Below are positions 23,801-35,167 of a stretch of DNA of 64,000 nt, piece by piece. The translations under genes were made by a program, and so were the position numbers. Position 1 is the stretch's first letter; every line of letters begins with the position of its first letter. This DNA comes from Owenia fusiformis (Eukaryota; Annelida; Polychaeta; Sabellida; Oweniidae). Below the pieces are notes generated by a model. It had not been told where the DNA came from. It worked only from the letters and a program-made list of their open reading frames with translations, and did not search any database. Location: positions 24,989,375-25,053,374 of the forward strand of contig CAIIXF020000005.1 of the NCBI GenBank assembly GCA_903813345.2, written 5' to 3'.

Positions 23801-26800
23801 TCTGCCTAAAACGTGTGAAATAAGGAAAAAAGAAAAATCGTACTTCGATGTTCCGACATTTAACGAACTGTTTCGGTAACCAGCGTAATCGAGTGATCAA
23901 GATTACAAAGCTACATGTACATAGAACAAAGGGTGTATTCGTATCAGGTAATATGCCAGAGAGCATATACACAGTGGAGTTGATTAATGAGAGAGACAAA
24001 AAGTAACTTTCAAAATCTTTTTGTTTGTTCATATCAATCTACTTATCATAAGAGAGTTCAGGAACTGCATCAATGGCCAGCAATACATGATTTCCTCTTT
24101 GGTTGGTTTTACAAGAATTGCCTGTCATTTTGAGGAATTTAATCTATTTCCATGTTTAAAATCACAATTTCAAATAATTCTGACTGCTGGTTTCATTCAA
24201 TTTGCCTGTTCTTGGAAAGTCTAATGGAATCCTTGGAAACAATTTTGTATGTGTATGTATTCACATAAGTTCTGGTAATAAAAAATCATCAAACCTATCA
24301 ATTCAAAAAATTTGTTGCATAATTTGTTACAATGACAATATGGTGTTTTTAAACAGGTTGAACCCCCCTGGCAAAAATTATTCTAAAATCATGCAGTTTT
24401 ACACCATTTTGCTTGAACTTGAACTTTCGAGTTTATGTGAATTTCAAGCAGAACTGTCAAATTTGAACCTCCTGGCACAGATGATAGAATTTAGTGTTTG
24501 GTTAAATTAAAACACTGCATATAATTTGTTACCTCATATATGACACATTATACAATTAATTTAGGAGCTTTGGATGAACAGACATGTTAAATGTGCCATC
24601 TATCTTGTAACAATCAATTAAATCTCAGAAAGAATCATGTTGCATCATGGCTTGGCAATACTTGAATCAGGGCAATGTTAGATTCTTGGTCGTATAGCTG
24701 CCAATGATAAAATCATGACTGTATAGCTGCAAAGGTTAGAAATATGATACATCTATCAATGCTATAATCATGATTGTATAGCTGCCAATGCTAGAATCAT
24801 GACTGTATAGCTGCCAATGCTAGAATCATGATTGTATAGTTGCCAATGCAAGAATCATGATTGTATATCTACCAATGCTAGAATCATGATTGTATATCTA
24901 CCAATGCTAGAATCATGATTGTATAGCTGCCAATGCTAGAATCATGATTGTATATCTACCAATGCTAGAATCATGATTGTATAGCTGCCAGTGCTAGAAT
25001 CATGATTGTATAGCTGCCAATGCTAGAATCATGATTGTATAGCTGCCAATGCTAGAATCATGATTGTATAGCTGCCAATGCTAGAATCATGATTGTATAG
25101 CTTCAAAAGCTAGAATCATGATTGTATAGCTGCCAATACTAGAATCATGATTGTATAGCTGCCAATGCTAGAATCATGATTGTATAGCTGCCAATGCTAG
25201 AATCATGACTGCATACTACACTTTGCATTCATTCGACTACACTTCTTAAAAGAGAGCTTCATCTTTTATCTTTAAGTTTACAATAAATCTTTGAACTCAC
25301 TGAGCCATTCAGTGTTTGTCGTCGAAAAACAGATGGCTTTTTGTATGTGGAAATTTCCCCTGATGTCATGGCATAGTTAATGAGCACATATTTAGCATGT
25401 GCTTCTTCCAGTTCGCTGATTGGTTGAGAAATGATCAGCATGGTAGGTTTGAAATGATTTATGACTGGGCTGTCATCGAATTAGACTGTGGGGGCGGACT
25501 ACTAAACTGTAATATAGCCTGTACTAGGCAGAGGGTAGTTTATAACTACACTGCATGCAGGGTATTACATACATACCAAGAGTGCTAAAACAGGACCAAT
25601 CATCACCGTCATTCTTAAACATTTTGATAGTATTGTCATAACTAGCAGATGCAACAATCTGAAAAGTAAAGCATTGAAAAAATATATTTACATAATCCAG
25701 TAAAGTTTGAAAACTGTGACAAACACTTTGCTGGACAATTATTCCCAGAATTGTAATATTCTAATATTCTTTAGTGAACACCTCTCTCTAGTGAAACCAT
25801 TTCTTGTAATGTACGATGTACAGGTTTCATTAAGGTATGAGATAAGACTGAAAATATCAATTGATTGTAACTATAGGGAGATTGCAGTAACAGTATATTT
25901 ATACAAGGCAATAACATGCAAAATGTCACCACAAGCCATTTGTTACATATGCCAACCATCGAACACCAATTGCTTACCTCCAAGCACCAACTGCCGAACA
26001 CCATCCACAAAAAAGTTGGAGACTATTACTGTACAATATATCACCTTTTCTGGTGGTGACATAAAAATACACTTCTAATGTTCTCTGTTAACATGCTTGT
26101 ATTATTCTATTATCATATATGATGCCACCTAGACTGCAATGGAGTATAACATACCTCTTTGGTAGGATGCCATAAAACCATCTTAACATCCTGGGAATGG
26201 GCATTCAACACACTTTCACATTCAAACTCAGCATCTTCATCCACTGAAAGGCAATCAGTATGTTGAACTTAAATAGATGGAGATGTTCCATTTTGCTATT
26301 TCAAATAGCATTTAAGAGATGTGATCGATGTGATTGTAGTACTAAAACTCAGCATCTTCATCCACTGAAAGGCAATCAGTATGTTGAACTTAAATAGATG
26401 GAGATGTTCCATTTTGCTATTTCAAATAGCATTTAAGAGATGTGATCGATGTGATTGTAGTACTAAAACTCAGCATCTTCATCCACTGAAAGGCAATCAG
26501 TATGTTGAACTTAAATAGATGGAGATGTTCCATTTTGCTATTTCAAATAGCAATTTAAGAGATGTGATTGACGTGATTGGAGTACTAAAACTAGCATCTT
26601 CATCCACTGAAAAGGCAATCAGTATGTTGAACTTAAATAGATGGAGATGTTCCATTTTGCTATTTCAAATAGCATTTAAGAGATGTGATCGATGTGATTG
26701 TAGTACTAAAACTCAGCATCTTCATCCACTGAAAGGCAATCAGTATGTTGAACTTAAATAGATGGAGATGTTCCATTTTGCTATTTCAAATAGCATTTAA

Positions 26801-29800
26801 GAGATGTGATCGATGTGATTGTAGTACTAAAACTCAGCATCTTCATCCACTGAAAGGCAATCAGTATGTTGAACTTAAATAGATGGAGATGTTCCATTTT
26901 GCTATTTCAAATAGCATTTAAGAGATGTGATCGATGTGATTGTAGTACTAAAACTCAGCATCTTCATCCACTGAAAGGCAATCAGTATGTTGAACTTAAA
27001 TAGATGGAGATGTTCCATTTTGCTATTTCAAATAGCAATTTAAGAGATGTGATTGACGTGATTGGAGTACTAAAACTAGCATCTTCATCCACTGAAAAGG
27101 CAATCAGTATGTTGAACTTAAATAGATGGAGATGTTCCATTTTGCTATTTCAAATAGCATTTAAGAGATGTGATCGATGTGATTGTAGTACTAAAACTCA
27201 GCATCTTCATCCACTGAAAGGCAATCAGTATGTTGAACTTAAATAGATGGAGATGTTCCATTTTGCTATTTCAAATAGCATTTAAGAGATGTGATCGATG
27301 TGATTGTAGTACTAAAACTCAGCATCTTCATCCACTGAAAGGCAATCAGTATGTTGAACTTAAATAGATGGAGATGTTCCATTTTGCTATTTCAAATAGC
27401 ATTTAAGAGATGTGATTGATGTGATTGGAGTACTAAAACTCAGCATCTTCATCCACTGAAAAGGCAATCAGTATGTTGAACTTAAATAGATGGAGATGTT
27501 CCATTTTGCTATTTCAAATAGCATTTAAGAGATGTGATCGATGTGATTGGAGTACTAAAACTAGCATCTTCATCCACTGAAAAGGCAATCAGTATGTTGA
27601 ACTTAAATAGATGGAGATGAACCATTTTGCTATTTCAAATAGCAATCTAAGAGATGTGATTGACGTGATTGGAGTACTAAAACTAGCATCTTCATCCACT
27701 GAAAAGGCAATCAGTATGTTGAACTTAAATAGATGGAGATGTTCCATTTTGCTATTTCAAATAGCATTTAAGAGATGTGATCGATGTGATTGTAGTACTA
27801 AAACTCAGCATCTTCATCCACTGAAAAGGCAATCAGTATGTTGAACTTAAATAGATGGAGATGAACCATTTTGCTATTTCAAATAGCATTTAAGAGATGT
27901 GATCGATGTGATTGTAGTACTAAAACTCAGCATCTTCATCCACTGAAAAGGCAATCAGTATGTTGAACTTAAATAGATGGAGATGTTCCATTTTGCTATT
28001 TCAAATAGCATTTAAGAGATGTGATCGATGTGATTGTAGTACTAAAACTCAGCATCTTCATCCACTGAAAGGCAATCAGTATGTTGAACTTAAATAGATG
28101 GAGATGTTCCATTTTGCTATTTCAAATAGCATTTAAGAGATGTGATCGATGTGATTGTAGTACTAAAACTCAGCATCTTCATCCACTGAAAGGCAATCAG
28201 TATGTTGAACTTAAATAGATGGAGATGTTCCATTTTGCTATTTCAAATAGCATTTAAGAGATGTGATCGATGTGATTGTAGTACTAAAACTCAGCATCTT
28301 CATCCACTGAAAGGCAATCAGTATGTTGAACTTAAATAGATGGAGATGTTCCATTTTGCTATTTCAAATAGCAATTTAAGAGATGTGATTGATTGATTGT
28401 GATCGATGTGATTGTAATACTAAAACTTTGAAAACTAAAAAATTTCATCAATCGTTAACATATCTTATCCTACACTTAGTGTACTAAATGTATAATAACA
28501 TTAAAAAATAAATTTAATATTTATTGGCAAAATGAATATCCGGAGGATATAGTAATGATATACTCCGGGCGGAGGATATTGTGACGATATACTCCTGAAA
28601 ACCCAATATGCGGTGGATATTGTGACAATATACTCCGCTTGTTGATTTCCCGCCATATTGACTCTATTTGGCATGAAATTCATTTTGCAATGATATTATA
28701 CATTTAGTACACTCCTTATAAGTGTAGGATAATAAGAACATCCTATGATTTATTTTCAGAATATCATTTTAATCTACTCTGTGATATTGATATATGCACT
28801 CGTTCGCTTCGCTCTCTTGTGCAGATATCAATATCACCTCGTAGATAAAAATGATATTCCTCAAAATCATAGGATATCCTATAAATATCTTGGATCTTAT
28901 GAGAGATATTATATTTGAGATTGTAAGGAATATACATGCAGTGGTAGGTCAACTGTACATGTTACTTGCAATTTTGTCACTCTCTATAGATCTGAGTCTG
29001 CCTTTAATTGTAAGGCCACATGAGATGGATCAAAGATCCTATAAATGGACCATGAAAATATCCTTTGAATAGCACTGCTATGATATACAGGCACTGAGGT
29101 TGTCCTTAAAGTCTCTTTACAATTACAACACAACATCTGTCTGAAGTGAAAAGAGACTCTATGGAGACCCTGTATATCGAAGGCATATAGGATGAAACCT
29201 AGAGGACCCTACATGTACTAGTATGTATACACATATACATCCACTTACCTTCCCATATCCACACACTTTTGTCTCTACTACAAGTTGCTATCAAACTTCC
29301 ATTACTGCACCATGTGACACATTTCACTTCATTCTCATGGCCCTCCAGGGTGGCAATGCACTCAAAGTCTCTGTCCTTGTTCTCCCAGATGCATGTTGTT
29401 GCATCAAAGCTGGCTGAGGCTAGGTATTTACCACAAGGAGACCAGCCCACAGACCTGACAGTTCTTTGGTGACCATCTTCCAACCTATACTTGCATACCC
29501 AGTTTTCACCTGCAAAAGCAAGCACTATAATCACGTAGTAGGGCATTTGGTGATCTCCCCAGCATTAGAACAATCAGGGATTGTACCATAGTGGACATTT
29601 CTAATGGAGCAAGGATTTGGGAAGTTAAAAAGGCTGTCATTAAAAGAAAGCTTCAGTTAAATATGAGGGTGGGGAGTATACAGATTCTGGGTGTGTGTAA
29701 ATGTCAAAATTTAGGATAAAAAACAATAACATGGTTGGCTGACTCAATCCTTACATGTTTACAGCCAGTTCAGAAGAAGTGAGTACTGTAGCTCCCACAA

Positions 29801-31128
29801 TTCTTTCATATTCAATCGTATTCGGGTATTCCCCATTATATGACGTACAATCATATTGCAGGATGTCATCACGTGAACAATCATGAGCACGTGCTCATTC
29901 AGTGCTGCGCATGCGTAAAGTAAAATTTGAAATTGTGGAAATGGTGTTTATTTCAGTTTAAAGCGGCTCTAAGGTCTGTGGAGAGAAAAATGGAGAAATT
30001 TTACCTTTTCTGAGCTATCGGGGTTGAAGTTTGGTCCAACATCTTCTTCCTTATTCCTATTTTATAAAAATGTATGCATATGGCAATATTCATCAACCAG
30101 TAGAACTGGCAAATCGTTTAGAATCTACAATTCCATACAAGGAGTCCCACTCATAGATTTTTCAAATTCTTTCCAAGTCGACGTCGAAACACCTAGCGGG
30201 TGAAATTGAAACTAATTTTTCTGGCTGCTCGAATCGATAAAATCTCTGATAGTGTGAGTCTTTTTATGAAATCTTTCTGATAGAAAACACTTAATTAATA
30301 TTAGAAAGCATTAAATGTTGAATCCGAAGCGTAATCTGAAATAAAAGTGAAAAAACATTGCGCGGACGTCAGAGAAAAACTTCCGGTTTAATAAAAAATG
30401 GCGGACGTCGAAGGAGAAATTATGACGAAGAATTAGAGGATTTTCCTTTGCCATTATCGATCGTTATAAGGTATGTGCACAAATTCTAGTAGCATACACG
30501 GAAAATAGATACATTTTTAAAGGCAACAACATATTCAAAGCTTTCATTTTACGATAGGCCCAGGATCATTGGATACGACTCGGCAATCGATACTCCCACT
30601 TTAACATCATTTCAACATCACCATTTCAAAACTACGGTAATACTATTGAAGTTACTTGATACAAACAGCGAACATTGTGAGATCCATTTCAATGGCAAAT
30701 GGGGCCTGTTTATAAAATTGGTCATCGAACGTGGCGAATACTACAGGTCATCTTTGAGAAATCTCCCCCCCCCCCCTGCAGCCAGTTATAATATTTTCGT
30801 CGTTACTATGTTATTGCTAGAATATTGGCCATTCTCCTTGTAGACATAGAAATTTGCATGCACAATCAGCACTGAACACCTAGTCCTTGATTAAAGATTA
30901 TATCAAGTTGGAACCCTGGGAATCAATCTAAAATCCTTGAAATTTCTTTTATGATGGGCGATAATATGTGATAAAATTGAACATGTGGACTTCACCTTCT
31001 TTTCCCCATAATCGAACTGTCTTATCACCACCGCATGAGGCTAGCAATGTTCCCGATGGATTCCAAGATACAGACCATACTCTATCGGAATGTGCCTCTA
31101 GTTCTGCAATGCTCTGGAGGGAAATCAT
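20820..31128 (-). CDS. CIAO1: CIAO1, cytosolic iron-sulfur assembly WD40 protein, seven exons
   Basis: CIAO1 is the WD40 subunit of the CIA targeting complex, which delivers Fe-S clusters to cytosolic and nuclear apoproteins. Minus-strand exons: 31128-30996, 29509-29249, 26243-26155, 25658-25577, 23143-23024, 22002-21915 and 21054-20820. All have GT/AG ends and compatible phases (1,1,0,1,1,2), totalling 335 aa against about 339 in human. Diagnostic strings include [16 protein letters not shown] (exon 1), [19 protein letters not shown] and [15 protein letters not shown] (exon 2), [14 protein letters not shown] (exon 3), YDNTIKMF (exon 4), [18 protein letters not shown] (exon 5), [18 protein letters not shown] (exon 6) and [15 protein letters not shown] (exon 7). 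The seven blades give a closed propeller. Intron 2 contains a 121-bp satellite that copies the exon 3 acceptor, and intron 4 a palindrome and a 29-bp minisatellite. The start is the only ATG near the expected N-terminus; a TAA lies just upstream in frame. Confidence 0.97.
23394..23903 (-). mobile_element. 510-bp palindromic MITE-like element in CIAO1 intron 4
   Basis: Two arms of about 240 bp. The left starts tgatccgctcgattacgctg and the right ends cagcgtaatcgagtgatca. Inner matches include cggaacgtcgaagg with cttcgatgttccg, and agaagacaacagaatcg with cgattctgttgtcttct-like sequence. The centre lies near 23650. The arms differ by scattered substitutions, so it is not an assembly fold-back. 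Strand assignment is arbitrary. Confidence 0.75.
24360..24500. repeat. short dispersed repeat with cccccctggcaaaaatt motif
   Basis: Shares cccctggca, ttctaaaatcatgca and caaatttgaacctcctggca features with the segment at 34466-34640 and, less closely, 43720-43840. It is a small non-coding interspersed family. Confidence 0.4.
24695..25212. repeat. 29-bp minisatellite in CIAO1 intron 4
   Basis: About 17-18 head-to-tail copies of a 29-bp unit containing tgctagaatcatgattgtat and agctgccaa. Period 29 was counted at 25021 and 25050. Units differ at one to three positions (agctgcc versus atctacc). It ends abruptly at about 25212. Confidence 0.9.
25905..26060. repeat. dispersed repeat R1, copy 3, in CIAO1 intron 3
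   Basis: Contains aaggcaataacatgcaaaat, gtcaccacaagccatttgtt, several ccgaacacca-type repeats and aaaaagttggagactatta. The small internal ccaa(c/t)cacc reiteration is typical of this family. Confidence 0.6.
26244..28400. repeat. 121-bp satellite array copying the CIAO1 exon 3 acceptor
   Basis: About 17 extra head-to-tail units of 120-122 bp follow the true exon 3 start in CIAO1 intron 2. On the CIAO1 strand each unit contains gattgcctttcag, the intron end, followed by the first 20 or so bases of exon 3 (tggatgaagatgctgagttt) and then TAG. Variant units have gatgctagttttag and ccttttcag. Two 80-codon chance frames starting 485 bp apart (26519 and 27004) have identical translations, showing a four-unit higher-order repeat. 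The array arose by tandem duplication of the intron 2-exon 3 boundary. Confidence 0.92.
28465..28733. mobile_element. MITE-like element with 40-bp inverted ends in CIAO1 intron 2
   Basis: Left end cttatcctacacttagtgta and right end taagtgtaggataataag are inverted copies, extended inwards by ctaaatgtataat and attatacatttag. The inside carries three variants of ggatattgtgacgatatact. No reading frame is present. Confidence 0.75.
28741..28896. mobile_element. hairpin element adjacent to the 28465 MITE
   Basis: Near-perfect hairpin: catcctatgatttattttca and its mirror, with ctgtgatattgatatatgca pairing with tgcagatatcaatatcac. The loop is centred on cgttcgcttcgctctc. It sits only about 8 bp from the preceding MITE. 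Confidence 0.7.
29510..30378. other. CIAO1 intron 1, no element recognised
   Basis: Non-coding sequence between CIAO1 exon 2 and the candidate TAPT1 leader exon. I see no repeat boundary or reading frame worth reporting. Confidence 0.4.
30379..30470 (+). promoter_or_regulatory. candidate TAPT1 promoter and non-coding first exon
   Basis: An ETS-type site (acttccgg, 30379-30386) is followed by aaaaaatggcggacgtcg, a YY1-like initiator sequence. A strong donor, ttataag|gtatgtgc, ends the exon at 30470. The ATG at 30398 opens only a 12-codon frame, so the exon would be untranslated. Its strand and position suit the first exon of TAPT1, whose coding starts at 35168. It lies inside CIAO1 intron 1, so the two divergent genes would overlap at their 5' ends. 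This is inference from motif content only. Confidence 0.4.
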
Positions 31129-31171
31129 TACACCGTGAAGAATTGCTGACAGGTAGGTGGCGCTACTAAAT

Positions 31172-31607
31172 TAGGCTACACCTTGAGTCGGGGCAATCTG
31201 CGCGAGATTCGGTTTTTACTTGGTTCGGTTTTTCATTAAAGGAAGTATTTCATTCCCATGATTCAAAGTGCTTTTCTGCCATCGGTTCGGTTTAAGTTTG
31301 TACAACACACGTCTACAAATCCGGGGCAGGTTGATATTACGTCATTACATTTGTTTTGAGTGTATACTTTTTGTTTTGACACTAATCAAAAAATTTCCCA
31401 CAATATATGGTGCATTATGGGTAGGGACTGCTGTGAAATAATGAACGTAAGTGACATCTATCTCAAATTAAATGTTCTTATTAAGTTATTTATTGCGCAT
31501 GCGTGATAATAATTTGAACCAATTAAATTGCTGGATTTAATGCGCATGCGCTAAAAACCGAACCAAAAAATGGAATCTCGCGCAGATTGCCTCTAGTGTA
31601 CACCTTC
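31172..31607. mobile_element. MITE-like element upstream of CIAO1
   Basis: Left end caccttgagtcggggcaat, then ctgcgcgagattcggttttt. The right end mirrors it as aaaaaccgaaccaaaaaat, then ggaatctcgcgcagattgcc and tgtacacc. The terminal match exceeds 30 bp with small gaps. It starts only 44 bp upstream of the CIAO1 start codon and may displace or supply promoter sequence. Confidence 0.7.
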
Positions 31608-34600
31608 TCTTTGAAGAGCAGTGACGACTTCTGAAAAATGGATAGGTAGGTTCATTACTAATTTAATACAATAATCCTTTGATCGCTACTTGGAAATGTC
31701 TTTTGTTTCTTGTGTTTTATATTTTTGTATGTTATCAGTCAAAATTTGTAAGGATACATCTTATCACTAAAGTGATATAAGAGTTTTAATTCAAATGATG
31801 AAAAAATTTGGGCGATAATTTGATGAAAATCGGGATCTTAGTGACAGCTCATGATTAATTTGTCTGGAAATCTTCCAAACAATGGTTACATTTTTAACTA
31901 GAATAATCATTCTTACATTTTTGTTAATTTTATATTTCATATTATGAGAAAGTAATTTTGTAGGTAGAACTACATATTGTCCAAGGGTAAGTTGATATAC
32001 GTCCATATCGTCTGTCGATGATTAGAACTACTCTGGGGACTCATTTCTAATCTGACATGTCTTATGACCCTGACTAGGTCTAACCTCCATCGGCATTCTG
32101 CCTATTATACGCGTAAAGTTAATAGTTCCGCTATATCCCCGTGATCTTTGATGTATGATTACGAGAATATTGGAGACAGCTTTGGAAAAAGTCAGTTCAG
32201 ATTTTAGCAACGAACAGACAAAATGCCGCATGAAAAAAATCATTTCAGAAATTGGTAAGAATAACCTCATTTTACTATTATAATGAACGTTTAATTCAAA
32301 AATGTTACGAGGAATCGTTTAATTATAGGTGTTTTTATATTATTGTCAAGTAGCATATTATTGTTGGGGAATATTGGTTTCAATCGATCCAAAAGTTGCG
32401 GCCTGTGAAAACATATCACGGATATTAAAGGGCCATTAAACTTAATCTGGCCCCAATTAAGATCAGATTAATGGATAAGCCGGATTAATTTTAACTTGTT
32501 GAACTAAGGGTACAGGTTGTACTTGTAAAATTATGGTCAGACTGGAGTCAATTCCTTGAATCAGTTTCTTTGAAAGTAATGCTCTATTTTCTTTCCAAGA
32601 TCTGCAGTGAAATCCAAAAATGGTTACATTTTTTTTATTTTCTGATTTGCAACTTGGTAAGCCTATTTTGATTTGAATTCTTGTGATCTCCCATTGTAGT
32701 CAGAAGGGAACCCTACAGGTACATGGTACTGTATAAAAAATGCAAATCTTCAACTGGTTAGAAAACTCCAGATCTGAAGTTTTTGCTGAGCTACTGACCT
32801 TAAGCTTTAAAAATCCTGAAAGTTCTTGCACCAATAGAAAGATTTGTCATTTTTCTCAAAATTATTCTGGTTTTTGAAGTTATTGTATAAATTGACAAAT
32901 TGACTTTCTTTTTCACTAATATCTACATCTATCTTAATCCTTAGTAAAGTCTTTATTGCATGGACATCACACTATATGAATTTATTTTTCCAGGAAATAA
33001 TGTACTGTGGTCCTTTAATTGCTTATTTTTCAGGTTTCATTGACACACAATCTAATTGACTTGTAGTACAAATACTTTGAAGCATAACACCTTTATGTTG
33101 GCAACTTGCTTAAAAGTTGGCTATTTTTAAAATCAGGTGGTCATTTATATATGCATCATTTTATAGTTTTTGTGACAAAAGTTAAAGAATGACTTCAATA
33201 TTTTATTTGCAAGAACTTGGAGGCATGAGACAAAGTCAAATATATAGTCTTAGTTTGGTCACTAAGTCAGCCAATTTGAAAAATTGAGGCCATTTTATAT
33301 TTTACATTATAGATTTCTTTGTTATAACTCAACTAGAAAAGTAATGATTTTGTTGATAATTTTTATATGTAAACATGTACATGAGTGGCACTTTATCTTT
33401 TGGCAATACATCTACTGTATTGTAGCCATTTTGAGACAAGATTTCTAGAAATTTTGTGTGGCATTCATTAGATGTTGATGGGATTTGCTATACCTTGGTA
33501 TAATTGCTTTTACCTAGTTTGAATATTAAATAAATCATAGGAAAATGGAAATAAATGTTTTTAATATGTACCTCCTACATTTTAGATCAGTATTTTGAAG
33601 CTGACAAGGCTTTTGACCTAAATAACAAACTAATGTGTTTACTCTAAATCGGTTATCATTCAGTATATCAATAGCCTATCCTCAACATATTGATAAATTT
33701 TCAGCTTGACATTGTTTTGTTAATTTTCAACTTACTGTGGTGTAATATTAATATATCTTGTGAAAGTTGGCCAAAATTATTTCATGATGACCTACTTAGT
33801 GGGGTAATTAAATCTAATCAAAATTGGCAACATTGAGTCACATTATTTTGTAATATAAAAGGGAGACATTTAAAATGTGATAAAGCACTAAAAACAAGTC
33901 ATGGTCCAATTTCAAAGGCAATAATGATTAAATTTGGGGTTTGCATGTTGCATTGTCAGTAGCACATTTATATACATGTTTCTATGTAACATAATTTCCT
34001 ACAGAGGGTTGAGTTTCACTTTGTTATCTTTAAGTGCTCTAAATACATATCCAGTGTGAACCTTTACCAACAGTTACACACAGATTTATGATTGATGTTA
34101 AGTATTCAATTGTTTATATGTACATAAATGACGAGAGTAAATATTGATATAGTATAAATCTGGCATTGAATAAATCCAACCCATTGAAAACATCCATCAT
34201 CTTGAAGTTACATGAATCAATATCAAGTTTTTTATGTCTTGTTTTAGCTTTAATGTAGAAGTGAACAAACATTGGAACACGGCATATTATTTGAAACCTT
34301 CTAACTCAGTTGCAAAGAAGAGATTATGTGAATCAGAATTATTGTTAAATATTCATCTTTTTATGATGCCACATGATACCATTATTATGGTACAAATAGA
34401 ATATTGTATCCTACTTTACCATTTGAGTATAGTACTATCAGGTCGCAGGCCCATAGCCAGGGGGGTTAGCCCCTAGCCAAAAAATCTTTCAAAATCATGC
34501 ACTTTTCACGATTCTGAGCGCTTTTCAACTGATTTTGGGCCAAAGTTGTCAAATGTGAATCTCCCTGGAATTTTTTGAAAAGTGAAACCCCCTTTGACAA

Positions 34601-35149
34601 AAGGTGGCTCCGAGCCTGTGTCCAATGGTGCTGTATATTGTACAGCATTGTGTTCTGGTACAGTATGGTGCAGTTTGAGTCTGCAGTACCATACCATACC
34701 ATACCATATATTTCATGGTGCCGTATGATATTGAAGCTGAAACAATAAAATACTGCTCTGGAGCGGATTGGCTGTGTTCTGTTAATATATTTTCACAATC
34801 AATGCAGACCAGACATAAATGAGAATGTGTACTGACAGATTTGACAATTAGGCCACTCAGAATTAAACTCTATGTTTGTTGTCCTGTTGAAGGGCCAATC
34901 TTAAGATGTGGAGGTTAAACATAGATTTAACTTTTAAAAGCCTTACGTTTACCTGATTGGCATTCAGTTGAAATTCTAATTACGCTCAGTTCAGTTGGAA
35001 TTCCCAGTTGGAAAATCTGGAATATTTCAGAGAATCAGAGAATTTATAATTTTATACAGTTGAAGAAAAATCCTGACAAACACTTAAGGTGTAGTATATG
35101 ATGAGAATACACACATCTAGGGCTTTAATGATCCATCTCTTTGTTTCAG
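31608..35149. other. non-coding DNA between CIAO1 and TAPT1 coding starts
   Basis: AT-rich, no supported exon. A short ATG frame at 32221 runs to a strong donor (aattg|gtaagaat, donor at about 32252) and could be an alternative TAPT1 leader, but its phase fits exon 2 only through a weaker acceptor. A dispersed fragment with gccaggggggttagcccc lies at 34455-34640. Confidence 0.35.
34455..34640. repeat. dispersed repeat with gccaggggggttagcccc start
   Basis: Begins ggcccatagccaggggg and contains aatctttcaaaatcatgcac and a mirrored aaccccctttgacaaaagg. Related segments lie at 24360-24500, 36610-36835, 43720-43840 and 48481-48735, several ending with ggctacg(c/t)ccctga. Its boundaries are approximate. 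Confidence 0.45.
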
Positions 35150-35167
35150 TGTTACATAAGGATCACC

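Noticed and set aside
26519-27844. Three similar 77-80-codon plus-strand frames
   Set aside because: They are the antisense of the CIAO1 121-bp satellite and repeat only because the units do.
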